DNA of 40,794 nucleotides from Prevotella sp. UBA2850 (GCA_002350805.1 DEFO01000024.1:1-40794), one strand, 5' to 3'. Shown: positions 16,801 to 26,310, counted from the first letter of the stretch. The notes: generated by a model not told the origin, from the letters alone. Program-made: numbers and translations.

Positions 16801-17074
16801 ATGCTGGGCCATCTGCAAGGATGGAAATGTGGTAGGCTTCACCACAGAGCCCACCTACACCGTGAGTGGCGAGGGCACCTGGAGCGTGCGCGCCGCCAAC
16901 GAGATGGGTGGACTCAGCGAGGCCGCTAAAGCCTCCACAACTGGCATTGAGAGCATCAACAGCGAAACAACCAAGAAAGCAGACGACACCATCTACAACA
17001 TGCAGGGAATCCGTGTGAACAAAACCGTGAAAGGTGTCTACATCATCGGAGGACGCAAAGTAGTTGTGAAATAA
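13808..17074 (+). CDS. Multidomain secreted pectin methylesterase (CE8)
   Basis: The 1088-residue enzyme removes methyl esters from pectin so lyases can cut it. A signal peptide (about 1-25) precedes a beta-rich segment (26-185). Two InlB-B/bacterial-repeat-like domains (about 192-338, with QFKQWTKDG and FNNWSDGD) come next. A galactose-binding-like module (340-520) and an Ig-like Big_5 domain (525-625, VLTFDE) follow. The CE8 beta-helix spans about 635-960. Catalytic signatures are GYQDT with D802, GRTDYMCG with D825, and LGRPW with R881. A small beta domain and a tail IYNMQGIRVNKTVKGVYI end the protein. Family CE8 alone is about 300 residues, so much of the chain probably serves binding or anchoring. 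It begins the pectin region; a terminator follows. Confidence 0.9.
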   Translation: MKSKNLRVFILSMVAILCGGSMYAQTVKEKAIIDTDFQDWTKGSTATIVTNFSNETITFSMENATVDPNATNDGKFNSALDPAYRGYIMCEKKASTVTTTTFKNITRIRYRHGATGSNRGWGLKIKVGDGDWEIINDVKISSPVWVEKEINKENVQLQWYNLNESQNAYMFELEVYANVESSAKQVTLTTAVSPQEAGTVTVKPSATEYDENTELTLTAEKNFGYQFKQWTKDGQVIGSNATLTYTITENSTIVAEFEPIPTYELNITVDGSNSYMVAATPSPNVVDGKNMYEEGQTVQLTANQYEGLVTFNNWSDGDTNSEKTITMTENVTLTATYAEAEIIAGWDFYLTGNNGRIADFAAQDNEADALSLVNTETGETKGWLDKSYESAGGYETFKGAAVNWQKGSANGDVGHWHWQTKINAEAFTDINVQFQMLYNFNAYQTYNVEYSLNGTDWTNVGSITMEGAKNPASFSGKLPEAANNQKDLYIRMIADKTSSIDGTASANDGNALAMFFITGTAKLIDDGQAPVLVSSVPAEGATGVSASGKIVLTFDERVKLADGAVAYVNNTYIKSITQNPTKGTVNGKTITFEYKGLEYDTPHRFVLPAKAVADLTDNYIAEDIVINFTTMARPTVAKGIYDAVVENVDELLAAFKAADERSDKNVRYRIFLKKGTYQLPQGTTDVTYNVELKDGSTASYTKKDPITRINSGNISLIGESRDEVVITNTIPADETFDGRYGTASVYEGIGKSDVLQTRGENLYYQDLTVSTGMDDARGRDIAIEDMGAKTIYKNVCLHGYQDTWVGQNDRGLYYFEDGVVRGRTDYMCGKGDAFFNRVELRQLKGGYTAVPSKPANIGWVYKDCVINGDESGVDGNYTLGRPWGQGTPVALFIDTKMNVIPSAIGWSEMSDGWPARFAEYNSMAGNGSEVDLSGRKKIFAGTHENNPVLTAAEAAEFGDMSKMFGEWTPTLYTEQAPVPTNVKLEGSSLTWDDSNYVLCWAICKDGNVVGFTTEPTYTVSGEGTWSVRAANEMGGLSEAAKASTTGIESINSETTKKADDTIYNMQGIRVNKTVKGVYIIGGRKVVVK

Positions 17075-17086
17075 GACTGAAAGTGA

Positions 17087-17125
17087 CAGGGGCAGGAATA
17101 AACCTCCTGCCCCTGCTTCATATTC
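17087..17125 (+). terminator. Terminator after the pectin esterase gene
   Basis: CAGGGGCAGGA (17087-17097) pairs perfectly with TCCTGCCCCTG (17105-17115). Flanking AAAGTGA and TCACTTTTT extend the stem with an internal loop and supply the T run. Confidence 0.75.
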
Positions 17126-17208
17126 ACTTTTTCGTCATTTCTCCATTTATATAATAATGTTAAAAGGAAAAAACGCCTTAGTATTTGCATAATTCAAAAA
17201 AAGTGTGT

Positions 17209-17216
17209 ATCTTTGC
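17209..17216 (+). promoter_or_regulatory. -7 element for the susC-like gene
   Basis: TATCTTTG followed by CA, with TTTG at 17185-17188 as -33 candidate, about 75 bases before the start codon. Confidence 0.65.
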
Positions 17217-17290
17217 AAATCATAACTAATCTATTTGGATTCATCAATTAATCTAAAAATAATTATTAACAAAAACAAAAGTAACAAGGT

Positions 17291-20200
17291 ATGAAAGACG
17301 CAATGAGATTATTGTGCAAATTATGTCTCTTTGCCTTGTTTGCACTGATGCCGACACTGGCGTCTGCGCAGACAATAGCTAAGGGACAAGTCTTGGATGC
17401 CAACAATGAGACCATCATTGGCGCTACTGTTGTGGAAAAGGGAAATCCCAAGAACGCGGCGGTAACCGACTTTGATGGTAACTTCACGTTGAAGCTGCAA
17501 AACTCCAAGAAAATCGTCATTTCCTACATCGGAATGGTTGCTCAAGAGCTGACTGCCAGCGAGAACATGAAAGTGATCCTGCAGGAAGACAACAGCACCC
17601 TGAACGAAGTAGTTGTTGTGGGTTACACCAGCAAAGCCCGTAAAGACCTTACCGGTTCGGTAGGTTCGGTGAGCGGAGCCAAACTGGCCGCCGTGCCTGT
17701 ATCATCGGCTGCCGAGGCTCTGCAAGGTAAGATTGCCGGTGTGCAGATTACGACTGTTGACGGTCAGCCCGGTGCCGACATCAACATCCGTGTGCGTGGT
17801 GCAACGTCTGTGACGCAGAGCAACGACCCGTTGTTCATCGTTGACGGTTTCCAGCAGGACAACATCAACGATATTCCTCCTTCGGACATTGCTTCTATCG
17901 ACGTATTGAAAGATGCCTCTCTGACCGCTATCTATGGAGCCAAAGGAGGTAATGGTGTTATCATCGTTACCACGAAGTCGGCTAAGGAAGGTAAGGTTCA
18001 GGTATCGTTCAATGGTCGTTTGACTGCAGCTCACATTTCCAAGAAGCTCGACCTGATGGACATTCCTTCTTTCATGGAGTATTCATGGGACCGTGCACAA
18101 GGCGGTGTGAAGCGTAGTGGTTCTTCTCCTGTTCGCTACTTCTACGAGAACTTTGGCGATCCCTCTGACCTTGACATCTATAAGACCCTAACCCCAGTTG
18201 ACTGGCAGGACGAGGTAATGGATGAAACTCCACTCAACTACTCAGCCAACGTTTCTATCGGCGGTGGTAGCGAGAACACTCGTTTCAACCTTTCTCTGAC
18301 ACAGAGTGATGACAAGGGTATCATCATGGGTTCTGGCGTACGCCGTACCAATATCAGCCTCAAGCTTAGCACTCAGCTGCACAAGAAGCTGAAGTTCGAG
18401 TACAACCCGAACATGACTTATCGTCGTGACGAAGGTGCTGGTGGTAACAACATCGGTACAGGTGGTATCATCGACGTGCTCAGATATATGCCTACTGCCG
18501 GTTTCCGTCAGTTTGCCCGTTGGAACAAGAACTGGGAAGATGAGGATGTCGCCAATGCATTTGCATTGACCAATCCTGTTGATGACATCTCGACCAACGT
18601 CCAGAAGCGCCACAACTACACCGTAAACAACCGCTTCGCCCTGACTTGGAAACCCATTGAGAATCTGACATTGCGTTCAGAAGGAAATTACTCTGTTTCT
18701 TTCTTCGACAACAATCGTTTCTATGGTCCTCTGACCGACCAAGGTAAGAGATACAACTCGCAGCCTGTTGCCAGCATCACCAAGCGCACCACCGAGTCGT
18801 ATACTTGGACAAACACAGCATCTTATGACCTTACGCTGAAGGAAGTTCACAATCTGTCATTCCTTCTTGGTCAGGAAATCTATAACCGCCAGTACAAGCA
18901 GTCTGTACAGACCAACCGTTACTTCGACCGTTCTGTGACTGCTCAGAAGGCATTCGACAACATGGGTCTCGGTACTCCGTATCTGTCGAGCACGGTTCTC
19001 TCAACTGCCGACCGCACAGCTTCGTTCTTCGGACAGGTTTCATATAACATGGATCACAAGTATCTGCTCTCAGCCACTATGCGTGCTGACGGTAGCTCGA
19101 AGTTCGCTAAGGGTCATAAGTGGGGTTACTTCCCCTCTATCTCTGGTGCATGGGACATGAAGCGCGAGAAATTCCTCGCTGATGTAAAGTGGATTGACCA
19201 GTTTAAGTTCCGCGTAGCTTTCGGTCTGGCCGGTAACAACCGCATTGATGCCGACCTGTGGCGCTACCTTTATAATATGGAGGTTGAAGGCGGCCCTGGT
19301 TTCGGTGAGCAACGCCAGTATGGTGAGATGTACTTCTCTAAGCCTGGCAAGTATCCTAATGAGGAGCTTAAATGGGAGACCACTGTCACCCGCAACTTCG
19401 CATTCGACATCAGCATGTTCAATGGCCGTTTGAAGATTACTCCCGAGCTCTATTTCAACACTACTCGCGACCTGCTCTACGACTCTACCATCCCCGCTGT
19501 TACAGGTTACAACAGGCAGCAGCAGAACATTGGTAAGGTGCAGAACAACGGTTTCGAGTTGACTGTTAATGGCGACATCCTCCGTGGTAAGGACTATGTG
19601 CTGAGTGCAAACTTCACACTGGGTAACAACAAGATGACCATTAAGGAGCTGAACGCTACCGACTCTAAACTCTACAACTACAGCGACCGCTTCTACTCTT
19701 CAGGTAAGGACGACTACCTGCTCGAAGTAGGCAAAGAGGTGGGTCTGCTCTACGGTTACGTATACGACGGCCTTTACACTATCGACGACTTCAATCCTGA
19801 TGGTTATGCCACAAAGGCAAAATGGACTTTGAATGAGGGTGTTCCTCAGATGACTACTGACGTGCTGGCAGCCTCTAACTCTGGAGATCCCAACATGCCT
19901 GGTAAGATGAAGTTCAAGGATCTGGACGGTGACGGTAAGATTACATTGAAAGACCGTCAGGTGATTGGTAATACCAACCCGACTATTCAAGGTGGTTTCG
20001 GTCTGAGCGGTTCTTACAAAGATTTCGACTTTGCCGCCAACTTTGTATACATGCTCAACTTCGACATCTATAATGCAACAGCTTACGCACTTTCGTCAAG
20101 TTCTGGTAACAAGTCCATCTATACAAACGTATACAGCAAGTTCTCTCGCGACAACCGTTGGGTTTACACCACCAACACCGGCCGTCACGAAGACTACTGG

Positions 20201-20548
20201 ACTGAGCCTTACACTATTGATGAGTATCTGGCAGAAAACGCAGGTAAGACTCTGTGGAACCCTGCCGACGTAGTGACCAACACGATTAATTCGTATTTTG
20301 TTGAAGACGGTTCGTTCCTGCGCTGCTCAGATGTCACTATCGGTTACACACTGCCGAAGAATCTGATTTCGAAGATTGGATTGTCAAAGCTGCGTGTATA
20401 TGCATCAGCCAGCAACCTCTTTATTATCACTGGCTACTCAGGTTACGACCCCGAGGTTGACGTGCAGACAGGTCTGACTCCTTCTATGGACTACAACCGC
20501 TACCCACGTAACCGTGCATTCTCATTTGGTGTAAACCTGACTTTCTAA
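17291..20548 (+). CDS. SusC-like TonB-dependent outer membrane transporter
   Basis: The 1085-residue porin imports oligosaccharides, here probably oligogalacturonides, driven by TonB. A signal peptide ends at ASAQ. A carboxypeptidase-D-like beta domain (about 28-110) comes next, then a TonB box region TLNEVVVVGY and the plug domain (about 115-230, with LQGKIAGVQI and IRVRGATS). A 22-strand barrel ends in FSFGVNLTF with the expected terminal Phe. There is no N-terminal STN/secretin domain, so it should not signal to an anti-sigma factor, and control by a hybrid two-component system elsewhere is more likely. It is followed 28 bp later by its SusD partner. Confidence 0.95.
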   Translation: MKDAMRLLCKLCLFALFALMPTLASAQTIAKGQVLDANNETIIGATVVEKGNPKNAAVTDFDGNFTLKLQNSKKIVISYIGMVAQELTASENMKVILQEDNSTLNEVVVVGYTSKARKDLTGSVGSVSGAKLAAVPVSSAAEALQGKIAGVQITTVDGQPGADINIRVRGATSVTQSNDPLFIVDGFQQDNINDIPPSDIASIDVLKDASLTAIYGAKGGNGVIIVTTKSAKEGKVQVSFNGRLTAAHISKKLDLMDIPSFMEYSWDRAQGGVKRSGSSPVRYFYENFGDPSDLDIYKTLTPVDWQDEVMDETPLNYSANVSIGGGSENTRFNLSLTQSDDKGIIMGSGVRRTNISLKLSTQLHKKLKFEYNPNMTYRRDEGAGGNNIGTGGIIDVLRYMPTAGFRQFARWNKNWEDEDVANAFALTNPVDDISTNVQKRHNYTVNNRFALTWKPIENLTLRSEGNYSVSFFDNNRFYGPLTDQGKRYNSQPVASITKRTTESYTWTNTASYDLTLKEVHNLSFLLGQEIYNRQYKQSVQTNRYFDRSVTAQKAFDNMGLGTPYLSSTVLSTADRTASFFGQVSYNMDHKYLLSATMRADGSSKFAKGHKWGYFPSISGAWDMKREKFLADVKWIDQFKFRVAFGLAGNNRIDADLWRYLYNMEVEGGPGFGEQRQYGEMYFSKPGKYPNEELKWETTVTRNFAFDISMFNGRLKITPELYFNTTRDLLYDSTIPAVTGYNRQQQNIGKVQNNGFELTVNGDILRGKDYVLSANFTLGNNKMTIKELNATDSKLYNYSDRFYSSGKDDYLLEVGKEVGLLYGYVYDGLYTIDDFNPDGYATKAKWTLNEGVPQMTTDVLAASNSGDPNMPGKMKFKDLDGDGKITLKDRQVIGNTNPTIQGGFGLSGSYKDFDFAANFVYMLNFDIYNATAYALSSSSGNKSIYTNVYSKFSRDNRWVYTTNTGRHEDYWTEPYTIDEYLAENAGKTLWNPADVVTNTINSYFVEDGSFLRCSDVTIGYTLPKNLISKIGLSKLRVYASASNLFIITGYSGYDPEVDVQTGLTPSMDYNRYPRNRAFSFGVNLTF

Positions 20549-20576
20549 AACAACAAACAAGAAAACGTATAATTAT

Positions 20577-22778
20577 ATGAAACTAAAGAATATTATCATC
20601 GGTGGACTTGGACTGCTGTCGTTAAGCGCCTGTAATGACTACTTGGATGTAGAAGCGCCTTCCAAGTTCCTCCCTGAAGACATTTACACCTCTGTTAAGG
20701 ATGCAGGTATGGCTCTGAACGGTGTTTATGCTGAGATGATGTCGGGCAACGCTTTCGGACAAGCATACACCTACAACCTCATCCTGAACAGTGATGTCGA
20801 CTTTGTCACGAATAGCAGTGAGAATGACGAGACCAACACGCCAAAGCGCTACGATCAGACCGCAGCCAGTTCTACTGCTAACAGTGTGTGGAATGCTACC
20901 TATTCTGCTATTGAGGCAGCCAACTCATTTATCTACTATCTCAGCAATAGCAGCATCTACAAAGAGAACAATGACGATTACGCCACTCTCCAGCAATACC
21001 TCGGAGAGGCGAAAGTGATTCGCGCTATGCTCTATAACGAGCTGTTGTGCTATTGGGGTGATGTTCCATTTACCATGGAGCCGACAAGAGTGACAAACAA
21101 ATTCAGCCCTGAAATCACCTCACGCGACATCGTGGCTAAAACAATCATGCAAGACTTGATTGATGCCGCACCTAACATGAAGCCGACCGCACAGTTGTCC
21201 GAAGGTGTTGAGCGTATTTCTCAAGAAGCATGCTGGGCTATGATTGCCCGTATCGGCCTTCAGGCTGCAGGCTACTCTCTGCGTCACAATAACGACGACG
21301 TTACCAGCTACGGTTTTATGGGTAAGCCTTCAGCACAAGACGAGACTTGGTTCTTAACCCAGGCGCGTGACTATGCTAAGAAAGTAATTGACTCGGGAAC
21401 GCACTCACTGAGAAATTCATACCAGGATGTTTTCCTGAACGAGTGTAACTTTAAGGTGATCAATGATGACGATCCAATCTTCGAGATTCCTTTCACCAAG
21501 GAGGTTTCGGGTTGCATCGGCTATCGTCAGGGACCAAAGTTTGAGTCAAGCGGTGGTGCAACTAACTTCCAGTGGGGTGAATGTGGTGGTAACCAGCAGG
21601 TGAACAACATGTTCCGCTTCACTTACAAGCCAGGTGACATGCGTCGCGAGGCAACCATCGGATGGTGGTACTACACCTACGACGGTATTCCCAAGCTCAA
21701 CGTGAACATCACTTGCTACAACAACAAGTGGTCGAAACTGTTCAATAACAGCAATGCTTTCACAAATATCACTACAAACAATACGGGTATTAACTATCCT
21801 TACTTGCGCTATGCTGATGTGCTGTTGATGTTTGCAGAGGCTGACGTGAAACTGAACAATTCAGTAAGTTCAGACGCCATTGATGCTGTTCAGCAGGTAC
21901 GCAACCGTGCTTATCTCGGTTCTAAAGTTGCTGCACCGCAAGTAGTGGGTGCCAGTGCAGAGTCTTTCCTGAAAGAGATTCTCGACGAGCGTAAGTGGGA
22001 GTTTGCAGGTGAGAACAGCCGTTGGAAGGATCTTGTTCGCAACAACTTGCTGTCAGAGGAGCTCTACTACACTTTCCTGCGCAACTATGCAGTAGCTGCC
22101 GAGATGGGTGGACAGAGTGAGCCGACGATTAACGATATGGTAGCTATTCACGATGGTGTTGACTATTTTGGTGGAACTCTTGATGAGACCTACACACAAG
22201 ATGAGATCGATGCAGCCATCCCTGGTGACAACGCTTTTGGTAAGGAAGCAGGCAAGGCCAAGGAACAGATATTCCCTGCCCAGATTTATTATGTATACAT
22301 GAAGAATCCACAGAAGAACAGCTATTTCGCTAACCACGAGATGCCTGTAATCTATATGTTCAATCCTTATGCAAACAACCAAAAGTATAAGACTGACTAT
22401 AACACCGCTGAGAAGTTCTTCAAGTATATGAAGAATAAGTATCCACAGTCGGAAGTTGCAAGCTATGAGCCATTAGGCGACTTTGATGATGCTACCGGCA
22501 CCCTCAAGTATGAGATGAAGACAGCAAACTATGGTGACAAGTACTGGAAAGACGGCAGTGAGAATGCTGAGAATTCAGTACTCTACTCACTCTATGGCTT
22601 TATCAAAGCTGACAGAGATAACAAGTCTATTTTCATGATCAACCGTAATGGCACATACACTCCATTCGACATCTCTACTGAACTGACGGACCTGCCTGTA
22701 GTGCGCTACCTGATGCCTATCCCACGTGAGGCTATCACACGCTCTGAAGGTGCGTATAAGAATTATTATGGTTATTAA
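20577..22778 (+). CDS. SusD-like surface glycan-binding lipoprotein
   Basis: SusD proteins cap the SusC barrel and bind the glycan at the cell surface. The 733-residue product has a lipoprotein signal with lipobox LSAC (Cys19), followed by NDYLDVEAPSKF. Family-typical stretches include ALNGVYAEMM, AKVIRAMLYNELLCYWGDVPF, the TPR-like helices around EEACWAMIARIGLQAAGYS (EACWAMIARIGLQAAGYS) and the late RYADVLLMFAEAD and LDERKWEFAGENSRWKDLVR. At 733 residues it is longer than most SusD proteins (about 500-650), with extra sequence in the C-terminal third. It lies between susC and a third surface lipoprotein with small gaps. Confidence 0.94.
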   Translation: MKLKNIIIGGLGLLSLSACNDYLDVEAPSKFLPEDIYTSVKDAGMALNGVYAEMMSGNAFGQAYTYNLILNSDVDFVTNSSENDETNTPKRYDQTAASSTANSVWNATYSAIEAANSFIYYLSNSSIYKENNDDYATLQQYLGEAKVIRAMLYNELLCYWGDVPFTMEPTRVTNKFSPEITSRDIVAKTIMQDLIDAAPNMKPTAQLSEGVERISQEACWAMIARIGLQAAGYSLRHNNDDVTSYGFMGKPSAQDETWFLTQARDYAKKVIDSGTHSLRNSYQDVFLNECNFKVINDDDPIFEIPFTKEVSGCIGYRQGPKFESSGGATNFQWGECGGNQQVNNMFRFTYKPGDMRREATIGWWYYTYDGIPKLNVNITCYNNKWSKLFNNSNAFTNITTNNTGINYPYLRYADVLLMFAEADVKLNNSVSSDAIDAVQQVRNRAYLGSKVAAPQVVGASAESFLKEILDERKWEFAGENSRWKDLVRNNLLSEELYYTFLRNYAVAAEMGGQSEPTINDMVAIHDGVDYFGGTLDETYTQDEIDAAIPGDNAFGKEAGKAKEQIFPAQIYYVYMKNPQKNSYFANHEMPVIYMFNPYANNQKYKTDYNTAEKFFKYMKNKYPQSEVASYEPLGDFDDATGTLKYEMKTANYGDKYWKDGSENAENSVLYSLYGFIKADRDNKSIFMINRNGTYTPFDISTELTDLPVVRYLMPIPREAITRSEGAYKNYYGY

Positions 22779-22797
22779 TTTTATTTCGAATAAGAAT

Positions 22798-25182
22798 ATG
22801 AAAAAATTATTATTATATTCATTCGCACTGCTGGCCACCTTTGCCACCTTCTCTTGCTCAGACAAGGATGAAGCCAGCTACGAAGCATCGTCCGACAGAC
22901 TGATGACCCCGGTCTTCCGTACCAACCGTACGATTTCCAAGGGCGGTAGCGACCCCTTCCTCTGTCAGGTTGTCGGCCGCAACGCCATGCAGCTCTATTG
23001 GTCGCAAGTGAAAGGTGCCAAGGGTTACCAGATTAAGGCTTCCTACGAGCAAAGCATCGCCAATAGTCCCGAGAACTGGGATGACCAAACCCTGCTTGCA
23101 CTCGACACCATCCTCTTAGGCGAGGAACAGGATCAGCTGTTTCTGGAAGACCTGATGTTCTCTAAGACCTACCGCTTTGCCATCCGTGCTTTATCCGACC
23201 GTGGCGAAGAACACAACTCTAACTGGTTTGGAACAGGAAACCTTCACCAATGGACCGATATGGTTTACTACGACATGCTCGATAAGTATAGAGTTCCTTC
23301 AATTATTGCCCAGAAGGCCAATATTACAAAGGAGAGTTTTGACTTGGTTCTCGACCGCAGCTACGATAAGAGTGGAGAGCGTAAATATACTGCCGACGAG
23401 CTGGAAGAGATGAGCGAGTTCTTCAATACAACCACCGATGCCAGTGGAAACAAAGTGTGGAGAGCTGACCGTCTGGTTATTGAGCCAGCATCATCGAACC
23501 CTGATGCCAAAGTACCTGCAGAGTATCAGTACCCTGGCTTGAAACTCGAAAATAGTATGTTTGGCGCTGATGGTATTGCAATGATCAACGTTGCAGGACT
23601 TGACTCCAACTCGGTGTATAACATGTATACCTACGATGAGCTTGTTTTCCAAGAGAAAGCTAAAAAAGGCCTTGACAAACAGAAGTGTCTGAACTATGCT
23701 CAGCAGAACCTCGACATCACCGTACGTACCAAGGGTGACCCAGGCGAACCAATCGTTATTGAGCCCGCTCCACAGGACACCATGATGTACGAGAGTGACG
23801 GTTCGATGCTGTCTATCAACCTGCCTCTGAAAGCAACTTCTATTCAGCCTCTGATTGAGAAATTTATGGATAGCAACGAGTATGCAGAGAACAAAGTTTT
23901 CTACCTCAGAGGAGGCGAGAATTACTTTGTACGCGGAGGACTACAGGTTTACAAGGGTTTCAAGCTGGCTACCCATCCAGATGATATTGCTGCCGGTAAG
24001 GGTCGTGCCAAGGTATTCCTGTACTATCCACAGGTACTCGATATCAGCGGTGGTTCTTCACCCTCGCCTGCTTTCTTCATGCTGAGCCGTAACCCGATTG
24101 GTTCAGAGAACCCGATGATTACCATTGACATTGACAAGTTCGTATTGGAAGACCTTGACTTTACCATTCCGTATGTACGAAACATCGGTGATGGCTCTAA
24201 GGTTGTAACAAATAGCTATTTCATGAATATGTATAGCAAGGGTATGGGTTCTACAGTAGAAGAAATATCTCTGAAGAACTGTTCGTTCCAGGGTATTGTG
24301 GGTGGTTTCTACCGCGTACAAGCCAATTACGGTGTCCGTATCAAGAACTTCATCATCGACAATGTTGACTTCTACAATGGTGGTTACTACTCAACCAGCG
24401 GTCGCCGTTACAACTGGTTCCACGCTAACCCCGAAGCTAACGTCAACATTAACATCTGGGAGAACTTCGTGATGAAAAACTGTACCATCTACGATAATCC
24501 ACTGGGTTATATGTTCAACCACAACAAACAGCAGACGATTGAATGGCCAGCCGATTTACACTACAACATCACGCTGGAGAACAACACATTCATCAACTTG
24601 AATACTTGTAATGCTGGTAACAGTATGATATTCAACACTCGTTGGATACCTGGCGGTTCCACCTTTACTGTCAAGCGCAACCTCTTTGTCCTGACACGCG
24701 ACGACAACGACACAGAGCGTACTATGGTACAGGCTGGTTGTGACATCCGCACCATCAATGGTTCAGGCACAGTAACACTTGATTTCGAGGATAACTACTC
24801 GACCAACGACAACCTAACCAATGGTCAGATATGGAGCAACACCTCATCTGCATTTGACTATACCCAGAAGAACACCTTTGGTTCTTTGGCAAAGAATTAT
24901 GATGTGACATGGGGTAAGGCTGGTGCTGAGGGACTGACAGTGAAGGTTGCTGACATTTCGGCTAAGGACCTGATGGTTCAACCGAATCCACCTCACAAGT
25001 TAGATCCTTCTAATCCTAACCACTACGACCACGTGTGCGATGGTATTGATGGCACTGTGACAAATGTGGATAAGGAAATCCGTTCTGACTACAAGCCGGG
25101 TATGGTTGACCTGCACTTCAAGAACTTCAACAATGTTCTTGTTGAGAAGAGTGTCGGTGCTCCGAAATGGCGTCAGAAATAA
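22798..25182 (+). CDS. Surface lipoprotein with DUF4957/DUF5123-like features
   Basis: The 794-residue product starts with a lipoprotein signal ending TFSC (Cys20). An Fn3-like domain follows (about 45-160, with WSQVKGAKGYQIKAS and FSKTYRFAIRAL). The large central part (about 340-680) has regular short strands such as LKNCSFQGI and LENNTFINLNT, suggesting a right-handed beta-helix. The C-terminal 80 residues resemble DUF5123. DUF4957/DUF5123 lipoproteins accompany SusC/D in known Bacteroides pectin loci, where they are thought to bind polysaccharide. I see no lyase catalytic signature, so binding is more likely than catalysis. The ATG at 22798 is chosen because the signal peptide begins there. 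A terminator follows. Confidence 0.82.
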   Translation: MKKLLLYSFALLATFATFSCSDKDEASYEASSDRLMTPVFRTNRTISKGGSDPFLCQVVGRNAMQLYWSQVKGAKGYQIKASYEQSIANSPENWDDQTLLALDTILLGEEQDQLFLEDLMFSKTYRFAIRALSDRGEEHNSNWFGTGNLHQWTDMVYYDMLDKYRVPSIIAQKANITKESFDLVLDRSYDKSGERKYTADELEEMSEFFNTTTDASGNKVWRADRLVIEPASSNPDAKVPAEYQYPGLKLENSMFGADGIAMINVAGLDSNSVYNMYTYDELVFQEKAKKGLDKQKCLNYAQQNLDITVRTKGDPGEPIVIEPAPQDTMMYESDGSMLSINLPLKATSIQPLIEKFMDSNEYAENKVFYLRGGENYFVRGGLQVYKGFKLATHPDDIAAGKGRAKVFLYYPQVLDISGGSSPSPAFFMLSRNPIGSENPMITIDIDKFVLEDLDFTIPYVRNIGDGSKVVTNSYFMNMYSKGMGSTVEEISLKNCSFQGIVGGFYRVQANYGVRIKNFIIDNVDFYNGGYYSTSGRRYNWFHANPEANVNINIWENFVMKNCTIYDNPLGYMFNHNKQQTIEWPADLHYNITLENNTFINLNTCNAGNSMIFNTRWIPGGSTFTVKRNLFVLTRDDNDTERTMVQAGCDIRTINGSGTVTLDFEDNYSTNDNLTNGQIWSNTSSAFDYTQKNTFGSLAKNYDVTWGKAGAEGLTVKVADISAKDLMVQPNPPHKLDPSNPNHYDHVCDGIDGTVTNVDKEIRSDYKPGMVDLHFKNFNNVLVEKSVGAPKWRQK

Positions 25183-25233
25183 GAGTAGTTTGCAAATGCA
25201 ATCTTAATGAGCTGAAAGCTCAAACATAAAAAT

Positions 25234-25272
25234 ACTCTCCTGCACTATTAAATGTTGCAGGAGAGTTTTTTT
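25234..25272 (+). terminator. Terminator of the susCD operon
   Basis: ACTCTCCTGCA (25234-25244) pairs perfectly with TGCAGGAGAGT (25256-25266), followed by TTTTTT. Confidence 0.9.
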
Positions 25273-25351
25273 ATTGAATAACCTATTGTGTTATTATACA
25301 ACGCCACTATTTATGAGTAAGCATTCTGTCACTACTGGTAATAATGGCTAT

Positions 25352-25858
25352 TTACTTTTTACGCTGCTTTTTCTGTATCTTTTTCAGTCTTTTCTTAAAC
25401 TCAGACAAAGCCTTCCCACCAGCCGAAAAGCCCTTGTCTTTTGCCTCTTGGTAGGCTATTAAAGCGCAATCGTATTTGCCTAGCTGTTCCAAGCTATTAG
25501 CTAGATAGAACCAAAGCTCTGGTGTGTCAAAACCTGTATGGAGTGCACTGTCACCATATTCCACCATGTGAGCATAGTCACGATCGCGATAGGCATAATA
25601 AGCCATCGAGTAATAAATAACAAAATCTTTATGCTTACTGATGGAATCTGCAGCTGAGGCGAATTGTGACTTCGGTTTAGCTTTGTTCCAGTTGTTAATG
25701 AAATCCTTTGCCCACAAACCATAATGCGAACGGTCACCTTTGGGTATTCTGTCTGCCGTACGCGCCTCGGCCTGCATCTGAGAGAGCGTAGCATCTTGTG
25801 CCATACAACTCATCGTGGAGCAAAACAATGCTGCCAATAATATCATTATTTTTTTCAT
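25352..25858 (-). CDS. Small exported TPR-like protein
   Basis: The 168-residue product has a signal peptide (MKKIMILLAALFCSTMSCMAQ, quoted in part: KKIMILLAALFCSTMSC) probably cut after AQ, though Cys18 leaves lipidation possible. Residues about 75-150 form tetratricopeptide-like helix pairs (AYYAYRDRDYAHMVEYGDSA, then LWFYLANSLEQLGKYDCALI), and the C-terminus is lysine-rich (FKKRLKKIQKKQRKK). TPR proteins act as interaction scaffolds; no function can be named. It is transcribed away from the PL1 operon, toward the susCD terminator. The start at 25858 is chosen for the signal peptide. Confidence 0.75.
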   Translation of the reverse strand: MKKIMILLAALFCSTMSCMAQDATLSQMQAEARTADRIPKGDRSHYGLWAKDFINNWNKAKPKSQFASAADSISKHKDFVIYYSMAYYAYRDRDYAHMVEYGDSALHTGFDTPELWFYLANSLEQLGKYDCALIAYQEAKDKGFSAGGKALSEFKKRLKKIQKKQRKK

Positions 25859-25879
25859 TTCCGTAGTGTTTAGTTCGTG

Positions 25880-25887
25880 CAAAAATA
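25880..25887 (-). promoter_or_regulatory. -7 element for the TPR-like gene
   Basis: TATTTTTG followed by CA on the minus strand fits TAnnTTTG, about 22 bases before the start. Confidence 0.6.
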
Positions 25888-25968
25888 CATCATTTTTTCC
25901 ATACCAACAAACTTTACCGATTATTTAAAAAAGAGTAACAATTTCTAACTATTATCGAATCTGATTTT

Positions 25969-26056
25969 TACAACCAACCTAACTGGTAGTTACAACGTAC
26001 CTAACTGGCAGTTGTAACGTACCAAACTACCAGTTACAACGTACCTAACTGGCACA
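25969..26056. repeat. Four-unit 22-bp tandem repeat
   Basis: Units of 22 bp start at 25969, 25991, 26013 and 26035, core TTACAACGTACCTAACTGGC. The third differs so that AACTACCAGTT (26026-26036) is the exact reverse complement of AACTGGTAGTT (25983-25993). Confidence 0.85.
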
Positions 26057-26094
26057 TACAATCTATGCAGCTTTTTTGGTGTTCATAGAAAGAC

Positions 26095-26240
26095 CTTTTG
26101 CGCTCGCTAAACATGCCTTTTGCGATGCGTATATATGCCTTTTAGTAATCGTAAATATGCCTTCTAGAATCGTAGAACAGCCTTCCAGAATCGTAGAACA
26201 GCCTTCCAGAATCGCAGAGCAGCTCTTTAGAATTCAAAAA
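26095..26240 (-). repeat. 21-22-bp tandem array, family A in inverse orientation
   Basis: About six units share GCCTT at their start on the plus strand: earlier ones (GCCTTTTGCGATGCG, GCCTTTTAGTAATCG) are 22 bp, later ones are 21 bp with core GCCTTCCAGAATCGTAGAAC. The reverse complement of the 21-bp unit matches the array at 13463 at about 16 of 21 positions. Confidence 0.82.
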
Positions 26241-26310
26241 ATCACCTTTTAAGTGATGCTTGTATGATGCTTTATGCTACTTTCTTATCGAAATTCCTTA
26301 GGAGAAATCA

